From Isoetes taiwanensis (lineage: Eukaryota; Streptophyta; Lycopodiopsida; Isoetales; Isoetaceae), in NCBI GenBank assembly GCA_021234155.1, contig JAJEKV010000142.1, positions 786,001 to 850,000 on the forward strand: DNA of 64,000 nt. Direction: 5' to 3'. Positions 21,539 to 33,565 of this stretch are shown one piece after another. The position numbers and the translations under genes are program-made. The notes below the pieces were generated by a model that worked only from the letters and a program-made list of their open reading frames with translations, did no database searches and had not been told where the DNA came from. Numbering within the stretch: the stretch's first letter is position 1; each line of letters starts with the position of its first letter.

Positions 21539-22087
21539 TGTTGAACCCGGTTCCCCATCCGTGCCAACACCCACGTAATCTTTCAAAATCACCGAATGAC
21601 AATTAGAATCTTTCGTAAAATCACCAGACATTCTTTGAATGACAATTTCACCAAGAAGCCGTTTTGTATCAAACTTCAAAACCCGTTTTATATCAAAACT
21701 TCAAAACCATATTCAATAAGAAGATAATATATAAAGAACTTCCCCTTGCAAGGGCCTTTTAATATAAGCATGAGGAGGGCTGCCATCCTCCTCATATGAG
21801 CATTTCCACTGTGCTCTCTTTGTGAACGTGAAGGAAGAGGAGGAGCTTTTGCTCCTCAAAAATACTTATATTTTTTACAACAAAATCTAGACTGTCCAAT
21901 TTCACCTTTTCATCTAAACCATTAAAATCACCTCTTCATCCACACCCTTCAATTCTTCACCTCTTCTTCTCCATACAATACCTCATTATAATATTTTAAC
22001 ATTGCCCCAAATTACATTTTAACCATTGCCCCAAATAATATCTTCTCAATCCCCACACACACATGTTGGACCACTTGTGGTTCAACA
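21539..22087 (-). repeat. LTR of the nested element (3' LTR in its orientation)
   Basis: About 549 bp. It contains inverted GAGGAGG/CCTCCTC words around 21771-21860, so the LTR transcript could form a strong hairpin. Confidence 0.92.
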
Positions 22088-23243
22088 TTATGCCCCAAAA
22101 AAAGAATGGGCCGGTCCCCTCGGCCCTCAACCAGCACAAAAGAAAAAGAAAAAAATAATGTGAGTTTTCAAAAGTGCCTCCTAGGCACTGGAAGGTTTAA
22201 CGTGTATTCCAACACAATGTGAGTTTTTAAGGTGCCTCCTAGGCACCGGAGTTTTGGTTTAGGTGTAACTCCAACACCTTCGTGCTATAAAGACCTTGGG
22301 AACCATAGCTTATTCCAAATAGAGAAGATCTATATCAAATAACAAGGGTAATGGTATAGTTCAAAACCAGGCAAGGCAATAATGGTCAATAGGGTTAGGG
22401 TATGGCTTGGGGTTTCATCAGGACCATAACAGATCGACCGGCGAGATAACGAGAAGGCGGTTGAAGATCTGGGCGTAATGGGAAGAGATGATCTTTTAGG
22501 GTTAGGTTATAGAGGCGTCAACAAACCCTAAGCAAAGCCAAAGATAGAATCTCGGTAAGAACGGTTCTCACGGAGATAAGATTGCAGCCCGAAATTGGAA
22601 GAAAAATCTTGCTATGCTTGCAACAACAACACCGCTTTCTAGAATCGTGATCGGGCTAAGCGTAGAGATATTTGGGTATATGCAACTCGTAATGATAGAC
22701 TTTGGCGTGGCGGTTTTGAAGGTTTTAACAAACAAATGATGGTTGTAGTAGAAATAAGAAAGCATTGATGCAAAATATATGGCCTTTACTGTCCAAGGCA
22801 ATGAAACAAGAGCAAGCAAGAAGCATTTTGACTGCTTTTAAGTGCAGTCAGCAGGAAGCACGTTAAGGATTTTAAATTGTGCCGATAAAGCTCTAAAGTC
22901 ATGGTAAGCTTCTGCTTTGCTTAGTTTAACACTTCAAGCATAGTTGCGGATACTAGATCATCGCTTAGATGAGGTCAAGCCCGAATTGCCACACAAGAGC
23001 TTTTGCATATATCTTCACCAAAAATATCTCTTTGCTACTCTCTAAAATTTCAGTATTCTGAAAAGCCAAGGCCACAAAGCTTTTGAAAAGCCAAGGCCTT
23101 AGAAATACATCGAGATATGCTCTAGCAATCTAAACACTGGACAATATTATGAGAACAACACTAAATTTAATATTAGAGAGCAAAAATCCTTCTAGCGCAT
23201 AAAAACCTTTGGGAAGCTTGGAGTCCCACCCGGAGTGCCATAA
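22088..23243. other. Coding-free interior of the nested element
   Basis: Only short frames. A tandem duplication of a roughly 57-bp block containing GTGCCTCCTAGGCAC (a palindrome) lies at about 22160-22275. Confidence 0.7.
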
Positions 23244-23771
23244 TGTTGAACCCGGTTCCCCATCCAGGCCAACACCCACGGAATCTTTCAAAATCATCGA
23301 ATGACAATTAGAATCTTTCGTAAATCACCAGACATCGAATGACAATTTCACCAAGAAGCCGTTTTGTATCAAACTTCAAAACCAGTTTTATATCAAAACT
23401 TCAAAACCATATATTCAATAAGAAGATAATATATAAAGAACTTCCCCTTGCAAGGGCCTTTAACATAAGCATGAGGAGGTCCACCCCTCTCATATATGAG
23501 CATTTCCACACAGTGCTCTCTTTTGTGAACGTGAAGGAAGAGGAGGAGCTTTTGCTCCTCAAAAATACTTATATTTTTACAACAAAATCTAGACTGTCAA
23601 TTTCACCTTTTCATCTAAACCATTAAAATCACCTCTTCATCTACACCTTCAATTCTTCACCTCACCTCATTATAATATTTTAACATTGCCCCAAATTACA
23701 TTTTAACCATTGCCCCAAATAATATCTTCTCAATCCCCACACACACATGTTGGACCACTTGTGGTTCAACA
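23244..23771 (-). repeat. LTR of the nested element (5' LTR in its orientation)
   Basis: About 528 bp, differing from the partner by a few small indels and substitutions. The two are far closer than the surrounding chromovirus LTR pair, so this is the younger insertion. Confidence 0.92.
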
Positions 23772-23776
23772 GGTGG

Positions 23777-26700
23777 TACGAGGTTGCATGTTCCTTTAAC
23801 CAATCCTTGTAGGGAATTGGTGACGGATATATTACTATTGACTCAAGGGGTCACTAGTGCACGACCTAGGGTTTATGCTAGAAGTGCACAATATTTGGGA
23901 AATATTGTGGATACTAGTTCTTCATGAATGCTAGGACTTGGTTACTTGGAGGATTTGGGGTCCGTTAAGTGGACATCTTGGAAGCAGAGCTTTTATTAGA
24001 ACACCGGAAGTCCTAACTAGTTCCTTGGAACATAGTAACACTTGGGAATAACAACACTTGTGGTAAGTGTTGAGAATAAGGTCCTTGAATTCTAGGAAGG
24101 AATTTTGAAGGATTTAAAGGTTTTATGCCTTGTATGATATGCTTTCTTATAAGCACCAAGAAGGATCTTGGTTGCATAAAGGAAAGTGGCAATAAATTAA
24201 CTTAGCTTGAAGTATTCCTTTGAAAAATTCCAAAGGAACATATACAATCTGCGATTGTTGGGTCAAGAAAATAACCTTCATAGATGAACATCTACACATG
24301 GAATCTATAGTTTAAAAGTACTATAGCTAGAGATGCTAGCTAACGCATCTAGAGAATACAAGTTGCAGTACTGATAAGGTTGAGAACTTATCAGGTAGAA
24401 ACTATAAGATAGTAATTGCAAAGCAACTTGTTAGTCATTTTAAGGGGTTCTTCTGGGAAGAGCACTTAAAATAAATAAAGAAGCAAACGGATTCAACTAG
24501 GATCATATGGATGCATGCAATAGATTATTGTAGCGTTTGTTAAACTGATTTCAGAGGGTGTCTCTGGAAAGATGCCAAGGATGAATCAAGCTACAATATG
24601 ATTGATTGACCGTTTAGTTCCATAAACTCTACCTATGCTCAAACTAAGATACTGAGATTGGTTAGAAAATCTCAATATCTCTTGTTTGGAAACAAGAATG
24701 TTAGTAGAGTTATAGTCTTACATCTATATGCAACTATGAATACATCTTATTGCCCAGTATGTTCAAGCGGGGCTTGGGGTAAAACATATGGTCGCAATAT
24801 ATAAGCTGGGCTTGTATAGGTATTATGAGATGTATATTATGCCTTATAGCCATAGATTGGCAAAGCAATGAATATGTGTTAGAACAAGTAGTCAAGGAAA
24901 TTGACTTTATGGCACATAATTCAAACCAAATAATTGGATCCTATCTATGAATTTCCCATTGATAAGAGTTATTCACTTTCAAAAGAGGATCTCAGTAAGG
25001 GGCAAGCTGTATAAGAATAGTTTCACCCTTTAAGAGTGTCTTGAGGTTGAAAATTTTGCTGGCTTGGCTGCCAATGGTTGAAAGTGTATTCTGAGAAATC
25101 AAAGCCCCATAAGAATCTTGAATGAAGTTCAAATATGAATTAGGGGTTAGTACAACGGGAAGCTTTTGACGAGGTCAAGAAGCTGTGGTACTGGTGGACC
25201 AATTAATTTTGCAGTTGACTTAGGTAAGTCATGTGATGCAACCATAAGGGCTATTGAGCAAAGTCGAGAATGACTTGGGTTAGCTCTAAGCCAAAGCATG
25301 AAAAGCAAAGCTAGGCACAACAAGAACCCCTAATGAGAGTTCTCGTATGGAAAACTTGGTGGTATCATTTAGGAAGTGGTGGAAACCAAGGTCCATGTAA
25401 TTCTATATGTTAGAGTTTGCAAGGCCAATTAGTCGTGTTAAACTGAGTTGCTTGATTTTTTTGCATGAACTCTGTATTAACATCAAACACATATGTATAT
25501 GAATAGATACTGATTGATGTACTAGGAGATCGATGATGCCTATTGAAAAGATCATTTAGAGCTAAGTCTAGTGACTTACGTCAAGTGAAAGAGTAGTTCT
25601 GTGAGGAATCTACTAGAATCATGATCTTTAAGAGTCAATATGGCATGAGCATCAAAGTACCCCACAAATTAAGCATGTAAGAGACCTGGAAGTGGTCTCT
25701 GCCAATGCGTTGGTTGGGCTTGCAAATCAATTTGGAATTGATGATGCATTACTTGGGGTGTTAAGCTATGGAAGCCAACAAAGTTAAAAAGTAAGGTAGT
25801 TAGACCCGTTGGCTCTATAGAAAGAGTGTGAGCATAGACTTAAAGGTCTTCTTGCTCAATCTTGCAAGGCAAGGTATTTGGGTTCTAGTGAGGCTTCACT
25901 AGGAACGCCACCATACAGTAATTTAGGGAACAGTCAAAACTCCTATAAGCAAGGCTTAGAGAGTGGCCTCCTATTAGTATATCATCCAAGCTGAGTAATA
26001 GATAAGTTCTATGTCAGGCTGTAAATTGGATGCATATGACTTTAAGAATTCACTTCCAAAAGCAAAGGATTGCTTGATTTTTTTTTAAAGGGGGAGGAAA
26101 AGGATTTCCTAGCTTATTCTACCCTAAGAAAAAGGGGTCACAAACTGGAATGTGAATGTGGAACCCAAAATTGTTGAGGAAAGGGTTCACCTAATAAAGA
26201 TACGAAGGTTGTCAGACTTAGGAAGAATGTTTTCCTAGAGGAATGGCGTTATGCTGGCAGGGCCAGGCATGCTATGGAGACCTAAAAGGGCAGAGTCTGA
26301 ACCATCATTACTTGTTATCAAAGTAGTATACATGAATATAAGGATTCTTGAGATGCTTGGTGGAAGAGAATCAACTATGGGAGTTGTGATAGAGAATCCA
26401 ATTAGAATTCATGATTAGCCATAATTGGTGTACTGGGTATTTATAGAGCAAGGTCTCTAGAAATGCAAGGATTAACCTGGGGTTAATGTTGCAAAAATCT
26501 CTAATAAATGATCAGAGTATGAGTGGTACAATTATTAGAATCTTGTTTCTAATTAGATTTCTGGGGGAGTCTATGGTCATTACCACTGTATTGCTTATAA
26601 GAAGCAGGGTCTTTTGTAGCATAGCATTCTTAGATCTGGGATCAAGAATATTGAATTCACATAGATTAGTGAATTCACATGACTAGCATCAGGTACTTAG

Positions 26701-27022
26701 TTGCACTAAGTGTCAACTAAGGGATAAAGTGGACCTCTGTTCTAGTCCAAAAGTTGGTACATCGTCATAAAAACCCGGGTTCTTAGCGGCGTAAGAATAG
26801 ACGCAAAGGTTCCAAATAGGTATTATAATATTAGTGGCAAGGTAAGAACCTTGAGACCATTAGTTATAGATGTCCCAATGTGTTGGACTCAGGAAGGGTC
26901 AATGAAGACAGCATATGAGTTGAGTTAGAACTTATGAATGGATTAGGAGTGCGCCCTATTCCGCATAAGTCAACTCAAGAAAGCAATATTGTCCAAAGAT
27001 TGTGACAGTACTCCTAGCCCTT
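23777..27022. other. Degraded chromovirus interior
   Basis: Should correspond to gag-pol but no motif is readable. No frame exceeds about 66 codons, and stops are dense in all frames. Confidence 0.5.
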
Positions 27023-27208
27023 AGCTCTGAGGTAACTCGTGAGGCGATTCTAGACACTCGCATTTCTGAAGTCGCGCATAAGAGTATTGCAGAGTACTAG
27101 ATCTTGTGGCGAGATCAGTCACTTCCCAAGGCCACATGGGAAAGTGAAGTGTACATGCAGCCAAATCCTCATCTGACTCAAAATCCCTTGATAACATGGA
27201 AGGATTAG
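27023..27208 (+). pseudogene. Chromodomain remnant of a chromovirus integrase
   Basis: In one frame: EAILDTRISEVAHKSIAEY, then an in-frame stop, then ILWRDQSLPKATWESE, a Gln/Pro/His tail and a final stop at 27206-27208. The pattern I-L/D-R followed by a basic stretch, LVLW, and ATWE-E is the C-terminal chromodomain of plant Ty3 chromoviruses. The single stop (Leu position) makes it non-functional. Its place just before the PPT and 3' LTR fits. Confidence 0.8.
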
Positions 27209-27298
27209 TGGAGTCAATATGAGGTCAGTTACCTAAAACTAAAGAATTAGAGACTTGCATCAGGGATGACAAGTAGGACGTCCGCTAAAGAATGAGCT

Positions 27299-27500
27299 AT
27301 GAAACCATGATCAGGGGTGATCCGAGGAACGGTTTCGAAGGGACTAGAGGATGAAACCATGATCACAGGGTGATCTAGGGAACGGGTTTCTGAAGGGACG
27401 AGAAGACAAAACCATGATCACGAGGTGATTTAGGGAAAGGGTTTCAAATGGACTAGATGGTGAAACCATGGTCACCGGGTGACCCAGGGAATGGGTTTCA
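27299..27500 (+). repeat. Four tandem copies of a roughly 53-bp unit before the PPT
   Basis: Each unit reads GAAACCATGATCA (or one change), GGTGAT, GGAA and GGGTTTC, then GGACTAGA. Copies start at about 27299, 27351, 27404 and 27459. The inner TGATCAC.GGTGATC is itself a dyad. Confidence 0.85.
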
Positions 27501-27554
27501 ACATACACATACTCCCATGATCCTTGGGGACCAAGGATTTGAAGGGGGGAGGTA

Positions 27555-27900
27555 TGTTACGAACATAGGTTAGGCCCTAAGTCATATGTTATATGCATAT
27601 GTTGGTCCCTAGGTCATAGGACCATTAAACCTAAGGATTAGAGGTTTAAGGGACAAGTGGCATAAGGAGACTCCAAGAGTCCATATGCATGCATGCATAC
27701 ATGTGGCGGCATGCCACAAGAGTAGGTACCCTATATAAGAGATCATGGATCTCAAGAAGGAGAGGCCATGAAGAATCGTTCTGGGAACGATTAGAGAACT
27801 GCACGATGTTGCAGTATTGATCCAGGGGATCAACACAAGTTTGGCATGGGGAGTCCAAGGGACTCGAGGAGTGGGGAATCCAGGGGGTTCATGGTAGCCA
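27555..27900 (+). repeat. 3' LTR of the chromovirus, truncated
   Basis: Starts TGTTACGAAC after the purine tract GAAGGGGGGAGG and follows the 5' LTR until CATGGTAGCCA at 27900. The last 28 bases present in the 5' LTR are missing and the sequence changes abruptly to AT-rich DNA. Confidence 0.9.
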
Positions 27901-29693
27901 TACTCAACTCTTTTTACATGTTTTTATATATATTCTATACCCCTTAGTGTATTTTTCATGCAATTAAGCCTATATCTAAACTATATATAATTGCTATAGG
28001 CAAGATGCTTTGAGAATATTATCTTATATTCGTTCTCATATAAGTGACACGTGTTTTAAGTTTGTCCGGGGAAAAAAATGTGGAAGATTAAAAAAAGGTG
28101 CTTAAAAAAATTGCAAGAAGACACGTTCTCGGGGACGCAGTCCAAATCCGTTGCTAGGTTTAATTCGAAGCTTCTTTTAGCCTTGCATCTGAAGCCTGGC
28201 AGATAGACTCGCGTTTAAATGTCACGTTTTGTGGATGAATCTCCCTAAAAACATTTCTGAGCAGATGCAGAGGATTCTGCCCTGTTCTTCTTGGATCGCC
28301 GGATTGGATAGGCCTGATAAAACTTTGCAGCAAGCAATCTGGTACTATAATCTGGCGGTACTATAATCTGGAGATTTCTGCAAAAGAACGCATCAAAAAA
28401 TTTGAAAATTACAAGGGCGAAACGGGTCTGCAGTATCTGCTTTTCCGCGGCACTACCGGATGGATCCATCGCCGCTGCTGTTGAATCGAAGGCAGAGGCA
28501 AGAGGCAGAGGCAGAGGCAGGTCACCTCTTGGTTATTTCTTGCAAAACCTTTGAAGAAGCCACGCTAAAGCTCCATCGAAGCTCCGCAACCTGCAGGGCT
28601 TCTACTAGCTGATTCTCCCTCCCCAAATTCAAATTCCACTAACCCCAATTCCAAATCTCCAAATTCAAATTCTCTCAATTTCAAATATCCATTTCTTTGC
28701 ACCATAAGCCCAATTCTTCATTGCGGTATACCCAATTTCCCATCGCCCGACTTCTTCCCCAAAGTTAAGCCCCCGGATTAATTCCCGCCTACCCGGCTCC
28801 AAATGTATCTCCATCGCCAAATAACGTGGAAAAAATAATCCACCGAAATCTGTTTCCGGTGGTTCCAGTTCTCTATAACCTATCTCACGAGTTTTCCCTT
28901 CTAGCCGAATCTCAGCTGTTCCCATCTTTCCCTCTCCCTTCATCCACTCCGGCCCATCTCCAGCCCATCCATCTCCTCCGTCCCTTTCCTCCACCCCCAT
29001 AGCGGACCGGCCTCACCAGCGGCCGGGAAAATAGGCATCACATTTGGTGTATGCGTTGGTGGCATCTTGGCCCCTCCTTTGCTTTTGCCTTTTCTATTGG
29101 GTAAAGACCTGGCAACACCCTATTGTGGAAATTGTTGAGCCAACCTATAGGAGTTTTGCATAATACAAAAAGAACTCACTTGAATTGGAAGAGCATGCTG
29201 CTTCATCTTCTTTGTCATCGATCAACATTTCGGCCTTCAGTTCAACTACTAACAATGCAATAGGTTGTTTGGTTTGTTGAAAGACTTGAAGAAAATACAA
29301 TCAACTTGCTAGGGCCATATTTATTACTGTATGTATCACTTTTTTTCCCTTGAGTTTTCTCTTAAGTATGAAAATATATGGATGTTGGGATTCTCAATTC
29401 TATGTTGACGAATTTGAGAGCCAACATGTTTTGTACATGGACATTGCAATGTGGCAGAAATGCATTATATGTTGATCTACGCACTCCAAGTGAATGAAAA
29501 CTGTGTGTCTCTACAAAAAGTTTAACGACAGACTTTCAGCACTAGCACGTAGAATGCGTTCCAACTTCGCACAAGGTTTCAAACTAATAAGTGAGTGAGT
29601 GAAGAGAAATGTTCGCGGCGGCCTTGGCCGCCGCGATAAATTTCTTGTATATATATAAGCAAGTGCTAACAAACACCTAAAAGTATTTGCTGA
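27901..29693. other. No supported gene; GC hairpin and small repeats
   Basis: A minus-strand frame (29000-28665, 111 codons, Gly/Glu/Arg-rich, starting MGVEERDGGDGWAGDG) and another at 28469-28245 are uninterrupted but show no domain. The sequence under the first is a CAAATTC/CCAATTCC simple repeat, which argues against coding. Small repeats: GGCAGAGGCA at 28490-28520 and CTGGTACTATAAT/CTGGCGGTACTATAAT at 28340-28372. Confidence 0.35.
29614..29635. repeat. Perfect GC hairpin (10-bp arms, 2-nt loop)
   Basis: CGCGGCGGCC, TT, GGCCGCCGCG in an otherwise AT-rich stretch just before a TATATATATA run. Confidence 0.9.
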
Positions 29694-30507
29694 TGTTATT
29701 AAAGGATGAACACAGATGCAAACACAAATTCAAATCCTAGCCAAAAAGAACAATTGAGATTTCAGTTGAAACAATGGTTAAGTTAATAAAGATATGCTAA
29801 TATTAGGACTAGTTAATTAAAATAAGAATAACATTAGGAAAGTTATTAAGCCTTATAAGTCTTAAAACTATAAAACAAAGGTTTAAAAAGTGGTCGCTAC
29901 AATAGTAGCAACCAGAAATCCAAAACCAACCAGCGTTGTCGGACTGTTCTAAAACTTGGCCAAAAGGCGTTGCCATAGATCAAAAGGGCTTAGAAATGAG
30001 CCAAATAAGGCAAACTGAAATTGATTTAGCGAAAGACAATCCTTTTCCTAAAAGATATGAATATTATGGAAACACACAAATTGTAGTGGGTGTAGAAGCT
30101 AGAGATGAAGTTTGTTCCTAAATCGTTAGATGAACTAAGGCAATTCGTAGTTATATCTTTCTTCTAGAAGTCTTGAATGTCCAGAGAGTCTATTCATATG
30201 GATAGACAGATTCTCAGAATAGAAGAGAGAGAAATCATTGTTGTTTCTGAGTTAATATCTAAGTCAGATCTAAGTATGCCGTCTTGCTAAATCCAAAGCA
30301 AAGGCCCAGAGAAGATAGAGCGAGTGCTCTATCAAATTTGCAGATTGGGAAGAGCCAGATAGATCCGCTTTGTTGTGTTTGCAAATCTGAGCTCGAATTG
30401 GATGGTGAATTTGTGCCAGAAGTTCCAGTTGCCTCTGATTTTATTTGTTTTTATATAACAAAGTTTGCAAGTAGCTGAGATGATTCATAACAATTGGTAT
30501 CAGAGCG
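29694..30507 (+). mobile_element. LTR plus primer-binding site of an otherwise missing retrotransposon
   Basis: TGGTATCAGAGCG (30495-30507) is an almost canonical initiator tRNA-Met PBS. It lies two bases after a TTCATAACA end, so an LTR ends at 30492. The best LTR start I see is TGTTATTAAAGG at 29694 (TGTTAT/ATAACA ends), giving about 800 bp. This start is a guess. No partner LTR and no gag-pol follow in the window, so the element is truncated. The sequence before the end has a T-rich ATATAAC promoter-like area. Confidence 0.65.
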
Positions 30508-31289
30508 AAAGTTTGATCGTGATAAATAATGATTATGTGCTAGAACCTTAAATCATTTCCAGATTTTGTTTTGCTTGATTGAATAAACTAGTGGACAATG
30601 TTTGTATTCTAAACATTCATAGAAACAAAAGAAGAAGATTAGAGCTGCAAACCGTAATCCTTTTTGTAAAAAGAATAAGTGCTACTAGCATAAAGGAAAG
30701 GTGGATTAGTTTTATTTAAAGGATGAGATAAAACTCAAGTTGTGGAATGTGTTGCAATTTGAAGCTACATTGTGCTAGTGAAACAATAGTTTTACTTTGA
30801 AGCTCCAAAGAGTTAATGGAAAGGTCCTGCATGTTATCTTGTTTGAGTTCTTCCTTGAGTTGTGATAGTAAGGCCAGTGTGTTGCCTTTGATGTTGGAAA
30901 CTCTGGTGTAGGTGGATTACAACAAGCCCAAAGGTATCCCATCCGAAGAGTTGTTCCAAAGGCTCAATTATCTAAGCATTACTTATGCCCGATATCAACC
31001 GCTCTTCTCCCAATTAACTTATTATTTTCTCGTAGTATCATGTCAGCTTCAACTTTTGACTAGTTTCAAATGTGCCATAATGATACGGAGGCATTAAATT
31101 GTCTCACCCCATAGCACTAAGCCCCCTATATTGAAACCTTCTTTTATCAACCACCATAGTGGTATCCAATTCTTTATCTTCTTAATGTTCTTAAAGTCGT
31201 AATCTATAGGAAGTGTGTATCTCAAGGCCGATCATCATACCCCTACTTGATTTCGTGATTGCTTCCCGTGAGTAAGGTAATGCTTAAAA
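30508..31289. other. No supported gene
   Basis: The first part should be the 5' internal region of the truncated LTR element. Short frames only. Confidence 0.35.
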
Positions 31290-31583
31290 TATATGGACTA
31301 TTGGTCTATATAATCTCACCCCATCTCCTCTATACACCTCTGCCTTAATTTTATTCTTGTCGACATTATCCCTCAAGGTATAATTGGCAAAATCACTGTC
31401 CTTCTTTTCTTCCACTATTGGAAGGCATATTTCATGCATCCAGCTATTCCCACACCCACTTGATATTTTCAGTTATAACGCCGATTTAATTCATCGGTAC
31501 ATACAATCTTGAGTAGTAACCTGCCATTATCTGTTATTTCAATTTTGTTCCAACCATCCTCGAGATGTTCTGGAATGTAACAC
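31290..31583 (-). pseudogene. Unidentified protein-coding remnant with one frameshift
   Basis: On the minus strand, 31583 to about 31473 reads CYIPEHLEDGWNKIEITDNG and continues open for 37 codons to a stop. After a one-base frame change it continues with ISSGCGNSWMHEICLPIVEE and LRDNVDKNKIKAEVYRGDG for a further 60 or so codons. Composition is clearly protein-like (acidic and basic residues alternating, few rare codons). I do not recognise the family. It may be an old gene fragment or a transposon protein. Confidence 0.4.
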
Positions 31584-32370
31584 ATTTTAGTTGGCGGCTT
31601 TTTTTTTTTTTGAACCTGTGATCATCAATATATTAAAAGAATGGTAATGTTACAAAGCAAGTGAGGAGGAAGGAGAACCGCCCAAAGAGACAATACCTCG
31701 ACACTCCACAACAAACTCACAGAAAAACTGCAACTCCACTGCTGTACAAACCGACCATCACCATCTACAACACTAGTTGGCAGCATTTTTGAAGTGATAG
31801 AACTGAAAATGATGGACCAAGCTACATGAGCACAAAATTGGTCAAGAGAGAGGGAGAGAAGGTGGAGTGGCAAAATTTAGTTCTCATGCCACATTCATTG
31901 TCTATGTGCCATCTATGTTATACGATACTACATGCAGTACACTATAAACATAGATGAAGACTTTGGGAGAAATCTCACGACAAAGTGCTCGTGGCATTTC
32001 CTTCAAAGTTGAATTTTGACGAAGGCTTTTTGAAAGCACCAACGGTAAGTCTATTTTCTACTAACTACAGAAAGGCCTTGTAGAATTAGATAAACTGGCC
32101 ATCAAATATAGTAGCTGCATACCTTTAAAATGAGCTCCAAATAAAAATTTCCAAAAAAATTCCAATCAAGTTGAAGATTTATCTTCTTAAACTACCTTCT
32201 GAATAATCTTGTTAAACTGTTTTTCCACTGGATCTGGAGAATAAACGCGGCAAAAATATAAAGCATCTCATATTTGTTTAATCAGAACTTAAGCTTTGGA
32301 GATAAGAAAAGGCCCAAATGAAAGGTGCGCTTTGAGATTCGAAAAGTAAGCCAAGTCCAACTTTTGCAGC
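31584..32370. other. No gene; T-run that may be a minus-strand LINE tail
   Basis: A run of 13 T at 31599-31611 followed by GAACCTGTGATCATCAATAT resembles the reverse complement of a LINE 3' end. TAGTTGGCGGC before the run and TAGTTGGCAGC near 31780 could be target copies, but they are imperfect. Confidence 0.3.
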
Positions 32371-32913
32371 TGTTAGTCCTGTGCCTCCTGGTACAGGACT
32401 ATTCATGCATTCGACGGACCAAGTCAAGGCCAAGAATCCACAACCAGCGCTGGTCAGCCGGCCAAAGGCCCAAAGAAGACTACGCAGCTCAAAGGGCGCC
32501 GCTCACAAAAGGAGGCGCCAGACAAGTGACGGCCCGCCACCGCCTCAAGGCCGTAGATTCTAGGCACTTCAAGAGGCACCGCCAAAGATTCCTGCAAATC
32601 AGGCCTCCTTCCGTGAGTCGGCACCGAGATCACCGAGTGTCTATATTGATATATATGAGTAGAGCTAGCACATGAGTTTTAGATGAGTTTTGAGTCTTGT
32701 CTCTTTTCAGTCTTCTCTCTCGATTAGAGCTCATGTATGTTCATCATTGATATCAAGGAAGCTTATCATTTTCCTCTCATTGTTCTCCTTTGTTCTCGCT
32801 TTTCTTCTTCTTGTTCTCTTCTTGCAAATCCCGCGTGACATAGTCCCCCTGATTCTCCCCAGATCCACGGGTCCTCACAGAGGGGTCATCTTTGCGGAGT
32901 TCCCGAACCTGCA
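32371..32913 (+). repeat. 5' LTR of the 11.5-kb Ty3 element
   Basis: Begins TGTTAGTCCTGTGCCTCCTG with a small terminal hairpin and contains ATATATATGAGTAGAGCTAG as the promoter area. It ends at TGCA before CCCCC. The long frame 32690-33577 runs through the LTR and is not a protein start. Confidence 0.92.
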
Positions 32914-33565
32914 CCCCCAAACCGCCAAGCATGCTGGTCTGATTCGATCTTACTTCTTCTTCGCCGCCATGTCCGTCCAAACTTCACGCCCGGAAGAACT
33001 CCTTTCCCAGACGGCATCTCGCTTTGGAGCCCATCATCGAAGGGAAGCCGTCATGACATGTATGGATCTCGCTTATGACATTGAGGGCGGCCACATTCGG
33101 CCTAGGGGCTCGGGCCGGCGCCACCCACCCCTCGTGTCCTCGCCTCGTCCCGCCCGCCCCAAGCTGCAAACATTGCTCACAGCCTCACACCACCCTCATC
33201 ACTATCAGGAGACCTATCAGGCTCAACCTTCTCAACCTTACTTTCATACCCCTGAACATACCTACATCCATCACTCTTCAGGCCATACGCTTCTACCTTC
33301 ACAACCATCATCTCCCCGGGTGGGCAGGGATATCCACATGTCTCTTTTGCGCCTACCCAGGAATTTTCTTTCCCTACATTTCCCACCGCTCTTCCTGTTT
33401 ACAACCTTACCGACCTCAAAACCAATGCTCAGGCACCTTCAGTACCTCAACCGCAGTCACCCCTTCATCAGGGTCTTTCAGGCACTATACCACCTCCAAC
33501 TCCACCTCAATATAATCACTATACTGTTCCTGTCTAGCCAAGCACTTTCACCTCTACCTTTCAGA

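Larger units (their letters stand above)
21539..23771 (-). mobile_element. Nested short LTR retrotransposon, opposite orientation, nonautonomous
   Basis: LTR copies at 21539-22087 and 23244-23771 (TGTTGAACCC...GGTTCAACA) bracket 1.16 kb that has no gag-pol. The five bases GGTGG immediately precede (21534-21538) and follow (23772-23776) the element, a perfect target-site duplication. Orientation is read from the PBS: next to the right-hand LTR the minus strand gives TGGCACTCCGGGTGGGACTC (23240-23221), which has the layout of the complement of a tRNA 3' end ending in CCA, though I cannot name the tRNA. At the other end the minus strand has a GGGG-bearing tract just before TGTTGAACC, as a polypurine tract would be. 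It is larger than typical TRIMs but of that coding-free kind. Confidence 0.9.
20044..27900 (+). mobile_element. Decayed Ty3 chromovirus with nested LTR element
   Basis: A 377-bp 5' LTR (TG...CA) is followed by a PBS for initiator tRNA-Met. A purine tract (27541-27554) precedes a second LTR copy at 27555. A chromodomain remnant lies 350 bp before the 3' LTR, as in chromoviruses, where it trails integrase and guides insertion into marked chromatin. No gag or RT core is readable. The element is interrupted at 21539-23771 by a younger LTR element. The 3' LTR stops 28 bases short, so the outer target duplication is lost. Confidence 0.85.

Noticed and set aside
28665-29000. 111-codon minus-strand frame
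   Set aside because: It lies over a CAAATTC/CCAATTCC simple repeat and is low in complexity, so no coding claim is made beyond the region note.
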